A stretch of 29,020 nt of DNA from an uncultured Prevotella sp. (GCA_900548195.1 URJQ01000017.1:1-29020); one strand, 5' to 3'. Counted from the first letter of the stretch, positions 15,157 through 21,964 are shown. Made by a program: numbers and translations. The notes: generated from the sequence alone by a model not told the origin.

Positions 15157-15726
15157 ATGCAAGAATGGTATCTCGCATTAGACCCCACGATGCAAGTGTT
15201 TTGGGGCTGTGCAATTATTAGTTCAGCGGTCTTTGCAGTCCAGGCTATCCTCACCCTTATAGGCATGGATGCCCACGATGCTATGGACCTCGATATTGCA
15301 GATGGCGACACAATGGATGTGGGAGGCGGTCTCAGCCTTTTCTCCATTCGCTCGCTTGTGAATTTCTTTGTCGGTTTCGGATGGGCAGGAGTAAGTTTCG
15401 CCAACGACATTTCCAGCAAGGCATTGCTCTATTTCGTCGCTATAGTAATAGGCTTGGCATTCGCTTATGCCTATGTCTTCATGCGCAGGAAACTGCAGAA
15501 ACTGGAGTCGAACGGTGCCTACAAGATAGCGGACTGCGTGGGAAAGACCGCTGATGTCTATCTCCGCATCCCGGAAAAAGGCAAAGGAAAGGGAAAGATA
15601 CAGATAAGCATCAATGGCAGCATCCATGAGCTTGACGCCATTTCCAATGGTGATGAAATCCCTACCGGAGCAAAAGTGAAGGTAGAAGCAGTGGAAGGAA
15701 GCACAGTGTGCGTAGTTCCGCAATAA
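15157..15726 (+). CDS. NfeD-like membrane protein with C-terminal OB fold
   Basis: A 189-residue protein with three likely membrane segments (about 13-35, 63-82, 88-109) and a soluble C-terminal domain (about 124-189) with the short-strand pattern of an NfeD OB fold (NGAYKIADCVGKTADVYLRI ... GAKVKVEAVEGSTVCVV). It lacks the ClpP-like protease domain of long NfeD proteins, so it resembles the short, flotillin-associated type such as B. subtilis YuaF. A flotillin gene follows 91 nt downstream, the usual pairing. It probably helps organise flotillin domains in the inner membrane (inference from family). A basic stretch, KGKGKGK, sits at about 141-147. The start at 15157 is the first ATG giving a reasonable N-terminus. 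Confidence 0.8.
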   Translation: MQEWYLALDPTMQVFWGCAIISSAVFAVQAILTLIGMDAHDAMDLDIADGDTMDVGGGLSLFSIRSLVNFFVGFGWAGVSFANDISSKALLYFVAIVIGLAFAYAYVFMRRKLQKLESNGAYKIADCVGKTADVYLRIPEKGKGKGKIQISINGSIHELDAISNGDEIPTGAKVKVEAVEGSTVCVVPQ

Positions 15727-15731
15727 GCAAG

Positions 15732-15763
15732 CCACAGCGTCTGCCGCTTTTACGGCAGTTAAC
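15732..15763 (+). repeat. Dispersed hairpin repeat, copy H4
   Basis: Flank CCACAGCG (15732-15739), arm TCTGCCG, loop CTTTTA (15747-15752), arm CGGCAGT, then TAAC. Six base pairs are perfect. It lies 6 nt after the NfeD-like stop codon and 55 nt before the flotillin start, so it may be in the transcript of both. No T-run follows. Confidence 0.65.
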
Positions 15764-15773
15764 AACAACTAAC

Positions 15774-15817
15774 AACCTAAAACCCAAACCCAACAAACCT
15801 AAAACCCAAACCCAACA
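15774..15817 (+). repeat. Two copies of a 22-nt A/C-rich unit before the flotillin start
   Basis: An A/C-only unit (AACCTAAAACCC then AAACCCAACA, with one T) is repeated twice in tandem, starting at 15774 and 15796, exactly 22 nt apart, and ends at the flotillin ATG. It acts as an unstructured leader. No Shine-Dalgarno sequence is present. Confidence 0.7.
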
Positions 15818-17176
15818 ATGAATGAAATGACAGTAATCGTAGCAGCAGTAGTAGTCGTAGTAGTGCTCTTTGCAGCCCTTATCAATCGTTATCGTCGCTG
15901 TCCATCCGACAAGATTCTTGTCATCTATGGCAGCAGTAGTTCAAAGAAATCAGCAAAATGTGTGCATGGTGGAGGCGCTTTCGTGCTCCCTATCATCCAG
16001 GATTACGCATATCTCTCGCTTACTCCTATCAGCATTGACGCCAATCTTACCAATGCCCTTTCCCGTCAGAACATCCGTGTAGATGTGCCTTGTCGCTTCA
16101 CAGTCGGTATTTCTACCGATGAAGAGAGCATGACAGCGGCAGCAGAGCGACTTCTCGGTCTCACTGCCGGACAGATACAGGAGCTTGCACGCGACATCCT
16201 CTTCGGTCAGTTGCGTCTCGTTATCGCCACCATGAGCATTGAGGAACTGAATTGTGACCGTGACAAATTCCTGGATGCAATATCCAGCAATGTAGAGGTG
16301 GAACTCAAGAAAATAGGTCTCCGACTCATCAATGTCAACGTCACTGACATCAATGACGAGTCTGGATATATCGAAGCTCTCGGTCAGGAGGCAGCCGCAA
16401 AGGCCATCAACGAGGCAAAAGTGCGCGTGGCAGAGCAGGAGAAGATTGGTGAAATCGGTAAAGCAGAGGCTAACCGGGAGACACGTATCCGTACTGCCGA
16501 GGCTAATGCGCAGGCCGTGCAGGGTGAGAATGAGGCAAAGGTGCAGATAGCAAATTCAGATGCTGACCGTCGTGAGCGCGAGGCAGAAGCACAGCGCAAG
16601 GCTATCGCAGCCGAGAAAGTGGCATCAGCTAAGGCACTCGAAGAGGCTTACTCTGCTGAGGAAAAGGCGGAAGAGGCACGTGCACAGCGTGAGCGCGCCA
16701 CTCAGTCTGCCAATGTCCTTGTATCTCAGGAGATTGAGAAGAAGCGTAAGATCATCGAGGCAGAGGCTGAAGCAGAGAAAGTTCGCGTCAATGCACGAGG
16801 CGAAGCAGATGCTCAGTTTGCCAAGATGGAGGCAGAAGCGCGTGGTCTTTTCGAAATCCTCAACAAGCAGGCACAGGGTTACGACAAGATGATTCAGGCA
16901 GCCGGTGGCGATGCCACAAAGGCTTACACGCTCCTTCTCCTGGAGAAACTCCCAGAGCTCGTCAAGACTCAGGTGGAGGCTATCAAGGGAATCAACATCG
17001 ACAAGGTCACTGTCTGGGATTCCGGCAAGGGTGAAAACGGCACTGGTTCCACTGCTAATTTTCTCAGTGGACTGATGAAGAGCGTGCCTCCTCTCCAGGA
17101 TCTCTTCGACCAGGCTGGCATGTCGCTCCCTGAATACCTCGCCAAGAAGAAGGAGGAGGGAGATTCTAATTCATAA
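15818..17176 (+). CDS. Flotillin family protein (SPFH/band 7)
   Basis: A 452-residue flotillin. An N-terminal membrane anchor (about 4-22, very Val-rich) is followed by the SPFH domain (about 27-200, including FVLPIIQDYAYLSLTPISID and GLTAGQIQELARDILFGQLR) and a long Ala/Glu-rich coiled coil (about 205-375, e.g. AEANRETRIRTAEANAQAV, EAEAEKVRVNARGEADAQF). The C-terminal 75 residues are Gly/Lys-rich with PPLQDLFDQAGMSLPEYL. Flotillins oligomerise at the inner membrane and scaffold microdomains. It is somewhat shorter than B. subtilis FloT. The NfeD-like gene upstream supports a YuaF-YuaG type operon. The last codons and the TAA stop lie at the beginning of an AATTCATAATGCAT-type repeat, so the C-terminus may have been reshaped by it. 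Confidence 0.9.
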   Translation: MNEMTVIVAAVVVVVVLFAALINRYRRCPSDKILVIYGSSSSKKSAKCVHGGGAFVLPIIQDYAYLSLTPISIDANLTNALSRQNIRVDVPCRFTVGISTDEESMTAAAERLLGLTAGQIQELARDILFGQLRLVIATMSIEELNCDRDKFLDAISSNVEVELKKIGLRLINVNVTDINDESGYIEALGQEAAAKAINEAKVRVAEQEKIGEIGKAEANRETRIRTAEANAQAVQGENEAKVQIANSDADRREREAEAQRKAIAAEKVASAKALEEAYSAEEKAEEARAQRERATQSANVLVSQEIEKKRKIIEAEAEAEKVRVNARGEADAQFAKMEAEARGLFEILNKQAQGYDKMIQAAGGDATKAYTLLLLEKLPELVKTQVEAIKGINIDKVTVWDSGKGENGTGSTANFLSGLMKSVPPLQDLFDQAGMSLPEYLAKKKEEGDSNS

Positions 17177-17262
17177 TGCATAATGCTTAATTCATAATTC
17201 ATAATGCATAATTCACAATTCATAATTCTTAATTCATAATGCATAATTCACTATGCATTATG
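17164..17262. repeat. AT-rich repeat of TTCATAATGCATAATTCA-like units
   Basis: About 95 nt of imperfect units built from AATTCATAAT, GCATAATTCA and AATTCTTAAT, each containing or bordering the ATGCAT palindrome. The array begins in the last flotillin codons and supplies its stop codon. It could fold in many ways, but no clear terminator (stem plus T-run) is seen. Confidence 0.75.
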
Positions 17263-17343
17263 CGAAGTGTTGAACTTACAATTGTGAAAGTTTTGCATTG
17301 AAATAAGGAAAAAGTTTTACAATATGCCTTGTTGTAAGGCTTG

Positions 17344-17417
17344 AAAATAACAAATCGTCATTTCTTTCGGAACGATAACATAATTTCGCGACAAAAGAAA
17401 TGATGGTTTGTTATTTT
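17344..17417. promoter_or_regulatory. 24-bp inverted repeat over the ddh promoter
   Basis: Left arm 17344-17367 (AAAATAACAAATCGTCATTT then CTTT) and right arm 17394-17417 (AAAGAAATGATGGTTTGTTA then TTTT) are complementary at 22 of 24 positions; the two exceptions would be G-U pairs in RNA. The loop is 26 nt. The right arm covers the region where the -33 element should be and ends 5 nt before the -7 box at 17423-17430. A smaller hairpin, GCCTT-GTTGT-AAGGC, lies at 17326-17340. It could be an operator or the terminator-like end of the upstream unit. Confidence 0.65.
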
Positions 17418-17422
17418 TTTTG

Positions 17423-17430
17423 TACCTTTG
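17423..17430 (+). promoter_or_regulatory. -7 box of the ddh promoter
   Basis: TACCTTTG followed by CA matches TAnnTTTG. The expected -33 element is poor, because the corresponding position is inside the 24-bp inverted repeat. The start codon is 33 nt downstream of the box. A promoter here fits the change from the flotillin operon to ddh. Confidence 0.65.
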
Positions 17431-17463
17431 CACCGCAAATTAAAATACTAACAACATAATAAA

Positions 17464-18363
17464 ATGAAAAAGATTCGTGCAGCCGTAGTAGGTTACGGCA
17501 ATATAGGCAAGTATGCCATTGAGGCTCTTGAGGCTTCTGAGGATTTTGAAATAGCTGGTGTGGTTCGTCGTAATGGTGCTGAAAACAAGCCTGTAGAACT
17601 CCAACAATATGATGTGGTAAAGGATATTACCGAATTGAAGGACGTGGACGTAGCTATCCTTGCTACTCCTACACGCTCCTGCGAGGAATACGCCAAGAAG
17701 TATCTCGCTATGGGAATCAATACCGTTGACTCATTCGATATCCACACATCCATCGTGGATTACCGCGCTGCCCTCATGCCAGTGGCAAAGGAGCATGGTG
17801 CCGTGGCTGTAATATCAGCAGGATGGGATCCAGGTTCCGACTCCATCGTCCGCACATTGATGCAGAGCCTCGCTCCTAAGGGCTTGTCTTACACCAACTT
17901 CGGACCAGGCCGCTCCATGGGACACTCTGTCTGCGTGCGCTCAAAGGCTGGCGTGAAGGACGCTCTCTCCATGACTATTCCGGTGGGTGAAGGAATCCAT
18001 CGCCGTATGGTATATGTGGAACTGGAGGATGGCGCTGACCTCGCTGAGGTGACAAAGGCTATCAAGGCAGACCCATATTTCGCTAATGATGAGACACATG
18101 TGTTCCAGGTGGAGAGCGTAGATGCCCTCAATGACGTGGGTCACGGCGTAAACCTCACCCGCAAGGGCGTAAGCGGAAAGACACACAACCAGCTCTTCGA
18201 GTTCAACATGAAGATAAACAATCCTGCCCTCACCGCCCAGGTGCTCGTCAATGTGGCACGTGCATCAATGCGTCAGCAGCCTGGTTGCTACACTATGGTG
18301 GAGATTCCTGTCATCGACATGCTCGCCGGTGACCGTGAGGACCTCATCGCCCATCTCGTATAA
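17464..18363 (+). CDS. ddh: meso-diaminopimelate D-dehydrogenase
   Basis: A 299-residue NADPH-dependent enzyme that converts tetrahydrodipicolinate directly to meso-diaminopimelate by reductive amination, the one-step branch of lysine and peptidoglycan precursor synthesis. The N-terminal Rossmann fold starts KIRAAVVGYGNIGKYAIEAL (about 3-22). ILATPTRSCEEYA, TVDSFDIH and ISAGWDPGSDSIVRTL (about 117-132) are characteristic of Ddh, as are the substrate-binding stretches GPGRSMGHSV and HNQLFEFNMKINNPALTAQV. The start follows the -7 box at a normal distance. It appears to be monocistronic. The mDAP product fits the DacB-type D,D-peptidase upstream only in the broad sense of cell-wall metabolism. 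Confidence 0.95.
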   Translation: MKKIRAAVVGYGNIGKYAIEALEASEDFEIAGVVRRNGAENKPVELQQYDVVKDITELKDVDVAILATPTRSCEEYAKKYLAMGINTVDSFDIHTSIVDYRAALMPVAKEHGAVAVISAGWDPGSDSIVRTLMQSLAPKGLSYTNFGPGRSMGHSVCVRSKAGVKDALSMTIPVGEGIHRRMVYVELEDGADLAEVTKAIKADPYFANDETHVFQVESVDALNDVGHGVNLTRKGVSGKTHNQLFEFNMKINNPALTAQVLVNVARASMRQQPGCYTMVEIPVIDMLAGDREDLIAHLV

Positions 18364-18622
18364 ATAGAGGTTCAGGTTTCCGGCACAGCAGGTGCATAGC
18401 AGCCTGCTCATCATGGAAGAAATATAAATGTCAGACACGAACGATGATATTGTCATCTGGTTTTTATTTTGTGTTTCTCCATTGATGTCATTCCCTGTCA
18501 CATATTGGTTTTGACCAAGTGGCGTGCCATGTGCCGAAACCCGAAAAAGTAACAGATCGTAACTTTTTTGCCGTTTTTACTTATAGAAAAAAGCAGAAAG
18601 CGGTAAAATAGCCCTCTCTGGC

Positions 18623-18710
18623 TAAAAGCATAGATATTAGCCCCTAAAAGCATAGATATTGCATCGCAAAAGCATAGCTTTTACCTCGCAATATCTATGC
18701 TTTCATTTTG
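18623..18710. repeat. Cluster 2 of the 22-nt dispersed repeat (four units)
   Basis: Units at 18623-18644, 18645-18666, 18667-18688 (same orientation) and 18689-18710 (reverse). The core AAAAGCATAG is followed by ATATTA, ATATTG or CTTTTA. Units 2 and 4 give a perfect 15-bp inverted repeat (AAAGCATAGATATTG with CAATATCTATGCTTT) that encloses unit 3, itself a small hairpin (AAAAGC-ATA-GCTTTT). The architecture, four 22-nt units in 88 nt with at least one inverted pair, is the same as at 130-217. Confidence 0.85.
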
Positions 18711-18846
18711 TAACTTCATAGCCTTTTTTCCGCAACCTTTTTTTTGTTGTTTTGTTGTTTAGTTGTTTTGTTGTTTAGTTGTGTGGTTGTTTTGTTGTTT
18801 AGTTGTGTGGTTGTTTTGTTGTTTAGTTGTATGGTACTTTTGTTGT

Positions 18847-18938
18847 CTGTCTGGAAGACAGTATCGAGCGAAGCGAGAGTAACCCGGGACGAAGTCTCGG
18901 GATTATAAACATATATGGGAGAGCTGTCTGGAAGACAG
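18847..18938. repeat. Pair of identical CTGTCTGGAAGACAG hairpins
   Basis: The 15-mer CTGTCTGGAAGACAG (CTGTC arm, TGGAA loop, GACAG arm) occurs at 18847-18861 and 18924-18938, each followed by TA and each preceded by a G/T-rich or GAG stretch. A third hairpin, CCCGGGAC-GAA-GTCTCGGG, lies between. Function unknown. Confidence 0.6.
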
Positions 18939-19160
18939 TACCTTAATAATGTTGTCTCGTTGTTTGTAGAAACCGCTTGTAGTTTGACTATCAACGAAAC
19001 AACCAGCCAACAAAACAACGAGCCAACAAAATAGTTTCTCGTTTTGTTGTTATTCTCCTCCGGCAATCAGGACAATAGTCCATAGAAAGAGGCTTTGCGT
19101 GGAATAATATTCCAGAAAAAGCGATATGACAGTTATATTTTCTGATTATCATTGATTTGC

Positions 19161-19191
19161 TTGGATAATCTAACTATAAGTTGTACTTTTG
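19161..19191 (+). promoter_or_regulatory. Promoter of cysK
   Basis: TTG at 19161-19163, 20 nt, then TACTTTTG at 19184-19191, followed by CA. This is a clear Bacteroidetes promoter. It implies a leader of about 115 nt before the cysK start, which is A-rich (AATAATAAAAAAAAG) near the start codon. Confidence 0.7.
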
Positions 19192-19315
19192 CAAAAAGAA
19201 ATAAGAGACGGTCACTGCAATGTGAATGAAAAGCCTTGTTTCTTTCGTATGAATCTTCGACACAACAGCAAACAGAAACAATAACAAACGGTAATAATAA
19301 AAAAAAGAAATCATT

Positions 19316-20263
19316 ATGGCAAAGATCGCAAGACAACTTACGGAACTGGTGGGAAAGACACCACTCCTCGAACTCAACAAATTCTCTGAGTCAAAGAATC
19401 TTGACAACCCTGTCATAGCAAAGGTGGAGTTTTTTAATCCTGGCGGTTCGGTGAAGGATCGCGTAGCCCTCGCTATGATAGAGGACGCAGAGCAGAAGGG
19501 AATACTCAAGCCAGGCGCGACTATCATCGAGCCAACATCAGGAAATACCGGTGTAGGACTTGCTCTTGTCAGCGCTGTGAAGGGCTATCACCTTATCCTC
19601 ACCATGCCAGAAACTATGTCAGTAGAGCGTCGTAACCTCGTAAAAGCTTACGGAGCAGAGGTAAGACTGACAAGCGGCAAGGACGGAATGCCAGGCGCCA
19701 TCAAGGCAGCAGAGGCACTGCGTGACTCCATTCCGGGAAGTGTCATTCTCCAGCAGTTTGAGAATCCTGCCAATCCTGCTAAGCATTATGCCAGCACAGG
19801 TCCGGAAATATGGGAAGATACTGATGGCGAGGTAGATATATTCGTAGCAGGAGTAGGCACTGGTGGCACAGTGACAGGCATAGCAAAGTATCTCAAGGAG
19901 AAGAAGCCAAGCGTGAAAGTGTATGCCGTCGAACCGCTGACTTCGCCAGTGCTTAATGGCGGAAAGAGCGGTCCGCACAAGATACAAGGCATCGGAGCCG
20001 GTTTCGTGCCTAAGATATATGGCTCGGAATACGTCGATGAAGTGATAGATGTGGATAATGATGATGCTATCCGCACAGGCAGACAGCTTGCTCAGACCGA
20101 AGGTCTGCTCGTAGGAATATCATCAGGTGCCGCTGCTTTCGCTGCAGCACAGGTGGCGCAGCGTCCGGAAAACAAGGACAAGAAGGTAGTGGTTCTCCTT
20201 CCAGACACAGGTGAGCGCTATCTCTCCACCGTCCTCTTCGACTTCGATGGCTCTCCATTGTAA
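19316..20263 (+). CDS. cysK: Cysteine synthase A (O-acetylserine sulfhydrylase)
   Basis: A 315-residue PLP enzyme that makes L-cysteine from O-acetylserine and sulfide. The PLP lysine is K47 in NPGGSVKDR. The substrate loop TSGNTG is at 74-79, the phosphate-binding loop GTGGT at 181-185, and the PLP-pyridine serine loop GISSGAAA near 266. The start MAKIARQLTELVGKTPLLEL is typical. No cysE or sulfate-assimilation genes are adjacent, and the gene has its own promoter (19161-19191) and a terminator at 20420-20456, so it appears monocistronic. Confidence 0.96.
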   Translation: MAKIARQLTELVGKTPLLELNKFSESKNLDNPVIAKVEFFNPGGSVKDRVALAMIEDAEQKGILKPGATIIEPTSGNTGVGLALVSAVKGYHLILTMPETMSVERRNLVKAYGAEVRLTSGKDGMPGAIKAAEALRDSIPGSVILQQFENPANPAKHYASTGPEIWEDTDGEVDIFVAGVGTGGTVTGIAKYLKEKKPSVKVYAVEPLTSPVLNGGKSGPHKIQGIGAGFVPKIYGSEYVDEVIDVDNDDAIRTGRQLAQTEGLLVGISSGAAAFAAAQVAQRPENKDKKVVVLLPDTGERYLSTVLFDFDGSPL

Positions 20264-20292
20264 TCAGTTTCTGCACATATAGATATAGTTTT

Positions 20293-20376
20293 GGTTGTGG
20301 GTTCTTGGTTGTGGGTTGTTGGTAAGTTACTATTTTTTATCTTAGACCAACAACCCACAACCAACAACCCACAACC
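20293..20376. repeat. 30-bp GTT/AAC inverted repeat after cysK
   Basis: Left arm 20293-20322 and right arm 20347-20376 are complementary at 29 of 30 positions; each arm is two copies of a GGTTGTGGGTTNTTG-like unit. The loop is 24 nt. It is followed by a short palindrome, CTTTGG-TAA-CCAAAG (20405-20419). It is a perfected version of the GTT-then-AAC arrangement seen elsewhere between genes. Confidence 0.75.
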
Positions 20377-20419
20377 ATTCTTTTCTTACATAGTTACCCA
20401 TAACCTTTGGTAACCAAAG

Positions 20420-20456
20420 AAAAGCCCCTCCAAGGATGGGTGGGGGGAGGGCTTTT
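20420..20456. terminator. Bidirectional terminator between cysK and the AraC-type gene
   Basis: AAAAGCCC (20420-20427) pairs with GGGCTTTT (20449-20456); the inner CTCC and GGAG stretches extend the stem with a bulge. The A-run on one side and T-run on the other make it suitable for both converging genes: cysK ends at 20263 (plus) and the regulator at 20489 (minus). Confidence 0.8.
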
Positions 20457-20488
20457 CCTGTATGTGTGTGAAACTTGTGTGAGAAGGT

Positions 20489-21652
20489 TTATTTCTCTTC
20501 TTCCACAAGATTATTGATGCGATACTGCGAAGGTGTCATTCCAAACATCTTGACGAAGAGGGTATGGAAATGCGTGCGTGATGTGAATCCACACTCAGAG
20601 GCGATGGATTCTACGGTGATATTAGAATTATCGAGCAATATCTTCTTTGCTTCCTGCATTCGCAAATCGTTGAGCCAATCGCGGAAGGAGAGATTGCAGG
20701 TCACATTGAAATAGCGTGAGAGGTATTTCTGGTTGGTGCCAATCTCTTTTGCCAGTATGACGATGGTGAGATTTTGTTTGCAATATTTCTTTTGGTTAGT
20801 CCATTCGGTCAGTTTTGAGGTGAGGTCTAATAGAGCGTTTTGACTATTGTCAACTACCGAAACGTGTATCCTGTCAGGTGTTTCTATATCGTTTTCTGTT
20901 TTAGCTTCATTGTTTTCCTCTGCCTCCTCAGTCTCATTATCGTCGCCCAAAGAAGTGTTTACAGCAGAAATAATAGCCACTTCATTGCCATATCCTATAT
21001 ATCTTGCTACGAAATAGATTAGAGAAATCTCGAATATGGCTATCAGTCCATTTATGACAATATGATTATTTGTTATGATAATAAATGGGGCAAACAGAGA
21101 CACTCCCATCATTAAGGATGAAGAAGTGAACATAAATCTGATGAGTGGCTCAGCGTCAAAGTCGAAATAGTTGTCAATCTTATTCACTAATTTGTAGTAA
21201 GCCTTCATGTTTGTGAGATAGAGCATGACGAGATGTAACATGAAGCATAAGGCGCAAATCACCTTTATCGCCCACTCATCGCTACGCGTACATCTATAAT
21301 ATATACATGCCGCAATGCCTATAAGATATAGTCCGAAAGATGCAGTTCGAATTTTTCGAGTGATGTTTCTGTTGGTTAGCAGTATGTGCATGCTGTTGAT
21401 GATCATGAAAGCTACAGGCATGAAAATGGCAATGTTGACAAACAGTGCCACGCTATAGTTTTCTTGCAATCTTAGCATTCCAAAGCGTTGTATTGTGAAT
21501 TGTCCGGTAAGTAGAGTGAGAGCACTCAATAGATACCATTTAGCTTTGAAATACGGTCGGTTGTCAGAGTGATTTCTTGACAATATCAGGATAAATGCCA
21601 GGGTAAAAGATATTGCAATGGCAAAATCCTGAAAAGTTAAAACATAGTTCAT
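20489..21652 (-). CDS. Membrane-bound AraC-family transcriptional regulator
   Basis: A 387-residue protein with about seven hydrophobic segments (8-26, 40-54, 66-86, 103-119, 129-147, 173-193, 198-218), an acidic linker (235-260, Glu/Asn-rich) and a C-terminal AraC-type double helix-turn-helix (about 290-378). The second helix region reads ITVESIASECGFTSRTHFHT and ends KMFGMTPSQYR, the family signature. The layout implies a regulator tethered in the inner membrane that senses an envelope or lipid signal. The frame extends 7 codons further to a TTG at 21673, but that TTG lies within the -7 box, so the ATG at 21652 is chosen. It diverges from the fimbrial genes across 312 nt containing four operator-like boxes, and probably controls them (inference). 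Confidence 0.9.
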   Translation of the reverse strand: MNYVLTFQDFAIAISFTLAFILILSRNHSDNRPYFKAKWYLLSALTLLTGQFTIQRFGMLRLQENYSVALFVNIAIFMPVAFMIINSMHILLTNRNITRKIRTASFGLYLIGIAACIYYRCTRSDEWAIKVICALCFMLHLVMLYLTNMKAYYKLVNKIDNYFDFDAEPLIRFMFTSSSLMMGVSLFAPFIIITNNHIVINGLIAIFEISLIYFVARYIGYGNEVAIISAVNTSLGDDNETEEAEENNEAKTENDIETPDRIHVSVVDNSQNALLDLTSKLTEWTNQKKYCKQNLTIVILAKEIGTNQKYLSRYFNVTCNLSFRDWLNDLRMQEAKKILLDNSNITVESIASECGFTSRTHFHTLFVKMFGMTPSQYRINNLVEEEK

Positions 21653-21670
21653 AGTTTTCTTAATTTTTTG

Positions 21671-21678
21671 CAAAGTTA
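21671..21678 (-). promoter_or_regulatory. -7 box of the AraC-type gene promoter
   Basis: On the minus strand TAACTTTG followed by CA, matching TAnnTTTG. It is only about 19 nt before the chosen start codon, giving a very short leader. The upstream -33 region is an A/T homopolymer stretch with no clear TTG. Confidence 0.6.
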
Positions 21679-21741
21679 ATATTTTTTTTTAGAAAAAAGT
21701 ATCCTTTTCTTACTAAAATGTGATTTTTCCCTACTTCCGTG

Positions 21742-21819
21742 ATGTCTTTTTTTAAGAAATTAGTGTTCTTTTTTAGGGAAAATGCCTAAAAAAAGACATG
21801 AAGACCTAAAAAAAGACAT
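21742..21819. promoter_or_regulatory. Four-box operator between the regulator and the fimbrial genes
   Basis: Four 15-nt boxes related to CCTAAAAAAAGACAT: box 1 inverted at 21742-21756, box 2 inverted at 21763-21777, box 3 direct at 21785-21799, box 4 direct at 21805-21819. Starts are 21, 22 and 20 nt apart, about two helical turns, so all boxes would face the same side of the DNA. Boxes 2 and 3 form a dyad (13 of 15 matches) around GAAAATG. Box 4 ends about where the -33 of the fimbrial promoter should begin, a typical place for activator binding. The binding protein is inferred to be the adjacent AraC-type regulator. Confidence 0.65.
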
Positions 21820-21839
21820 CATTTCTTAATTTTTATTCT

Positions 21840-21847
21840 GAAATTTG
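21840..21847 (+). promoter_or_regulatory. Possible -7 box of the fimbrial promoter
   Basis: GAAATTTG followed by CA, differing from TAnnTTTG at the first position. The -33 region is not a clear TTG. A weak basal promoter next to box 4 would suit one that needs an activator. The leader to the first gene would be about 110 nt. Confidence 0.4.
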
Positions 21848-21964
21848 CAATCGAAAAACTGAGGTGAAGTGTGAAAGCTTAATCAATGAAAAAAGCAAAT
21901 CACTAACCTTAATACTGAGAAAAATATCAATGATAAAAGAATAATAATAAAAAACAGATATATC

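Larger units (their letters stand above)
18364..19315. other. Repeat-rich intergenic region, no gene
   Basis: About 950 nt without a credible gene. In order: a hairpin after ddh (AGCAGG 18387-18392 with CCTGCT 18403-18408, no T-run); AT-rich sequence; cluster 2 of the 22-nt repeat (18623-18710); a GTT-rich tract (18738-18836); two copies of CTGTCTGGAAGACAG (18847 and 18924) with a CCCGGGAC-GAA-GTCTCGGG hairpin between them (18883-18901); an AAC-rich tract (about 18995-19040); and the cysK promoter. A minus-strand open frame (18716-19066) simply translates the tracts. Confidence 0.65.

Noticed and set aside
14943..15221. Plus-strand ORF of 92 codons between the UPF0210 and NfeD-like genes
   Set aside because: It translates the hairpin-repeat array and overlaps the start of the NfeD-like gene in another frame.
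18716..19066. Minus-strand ORF of 116 codons
   Set aside because: Its C-terminal half is the GTT tract read as N/K/T/Q repeats; no homology and no promoter.
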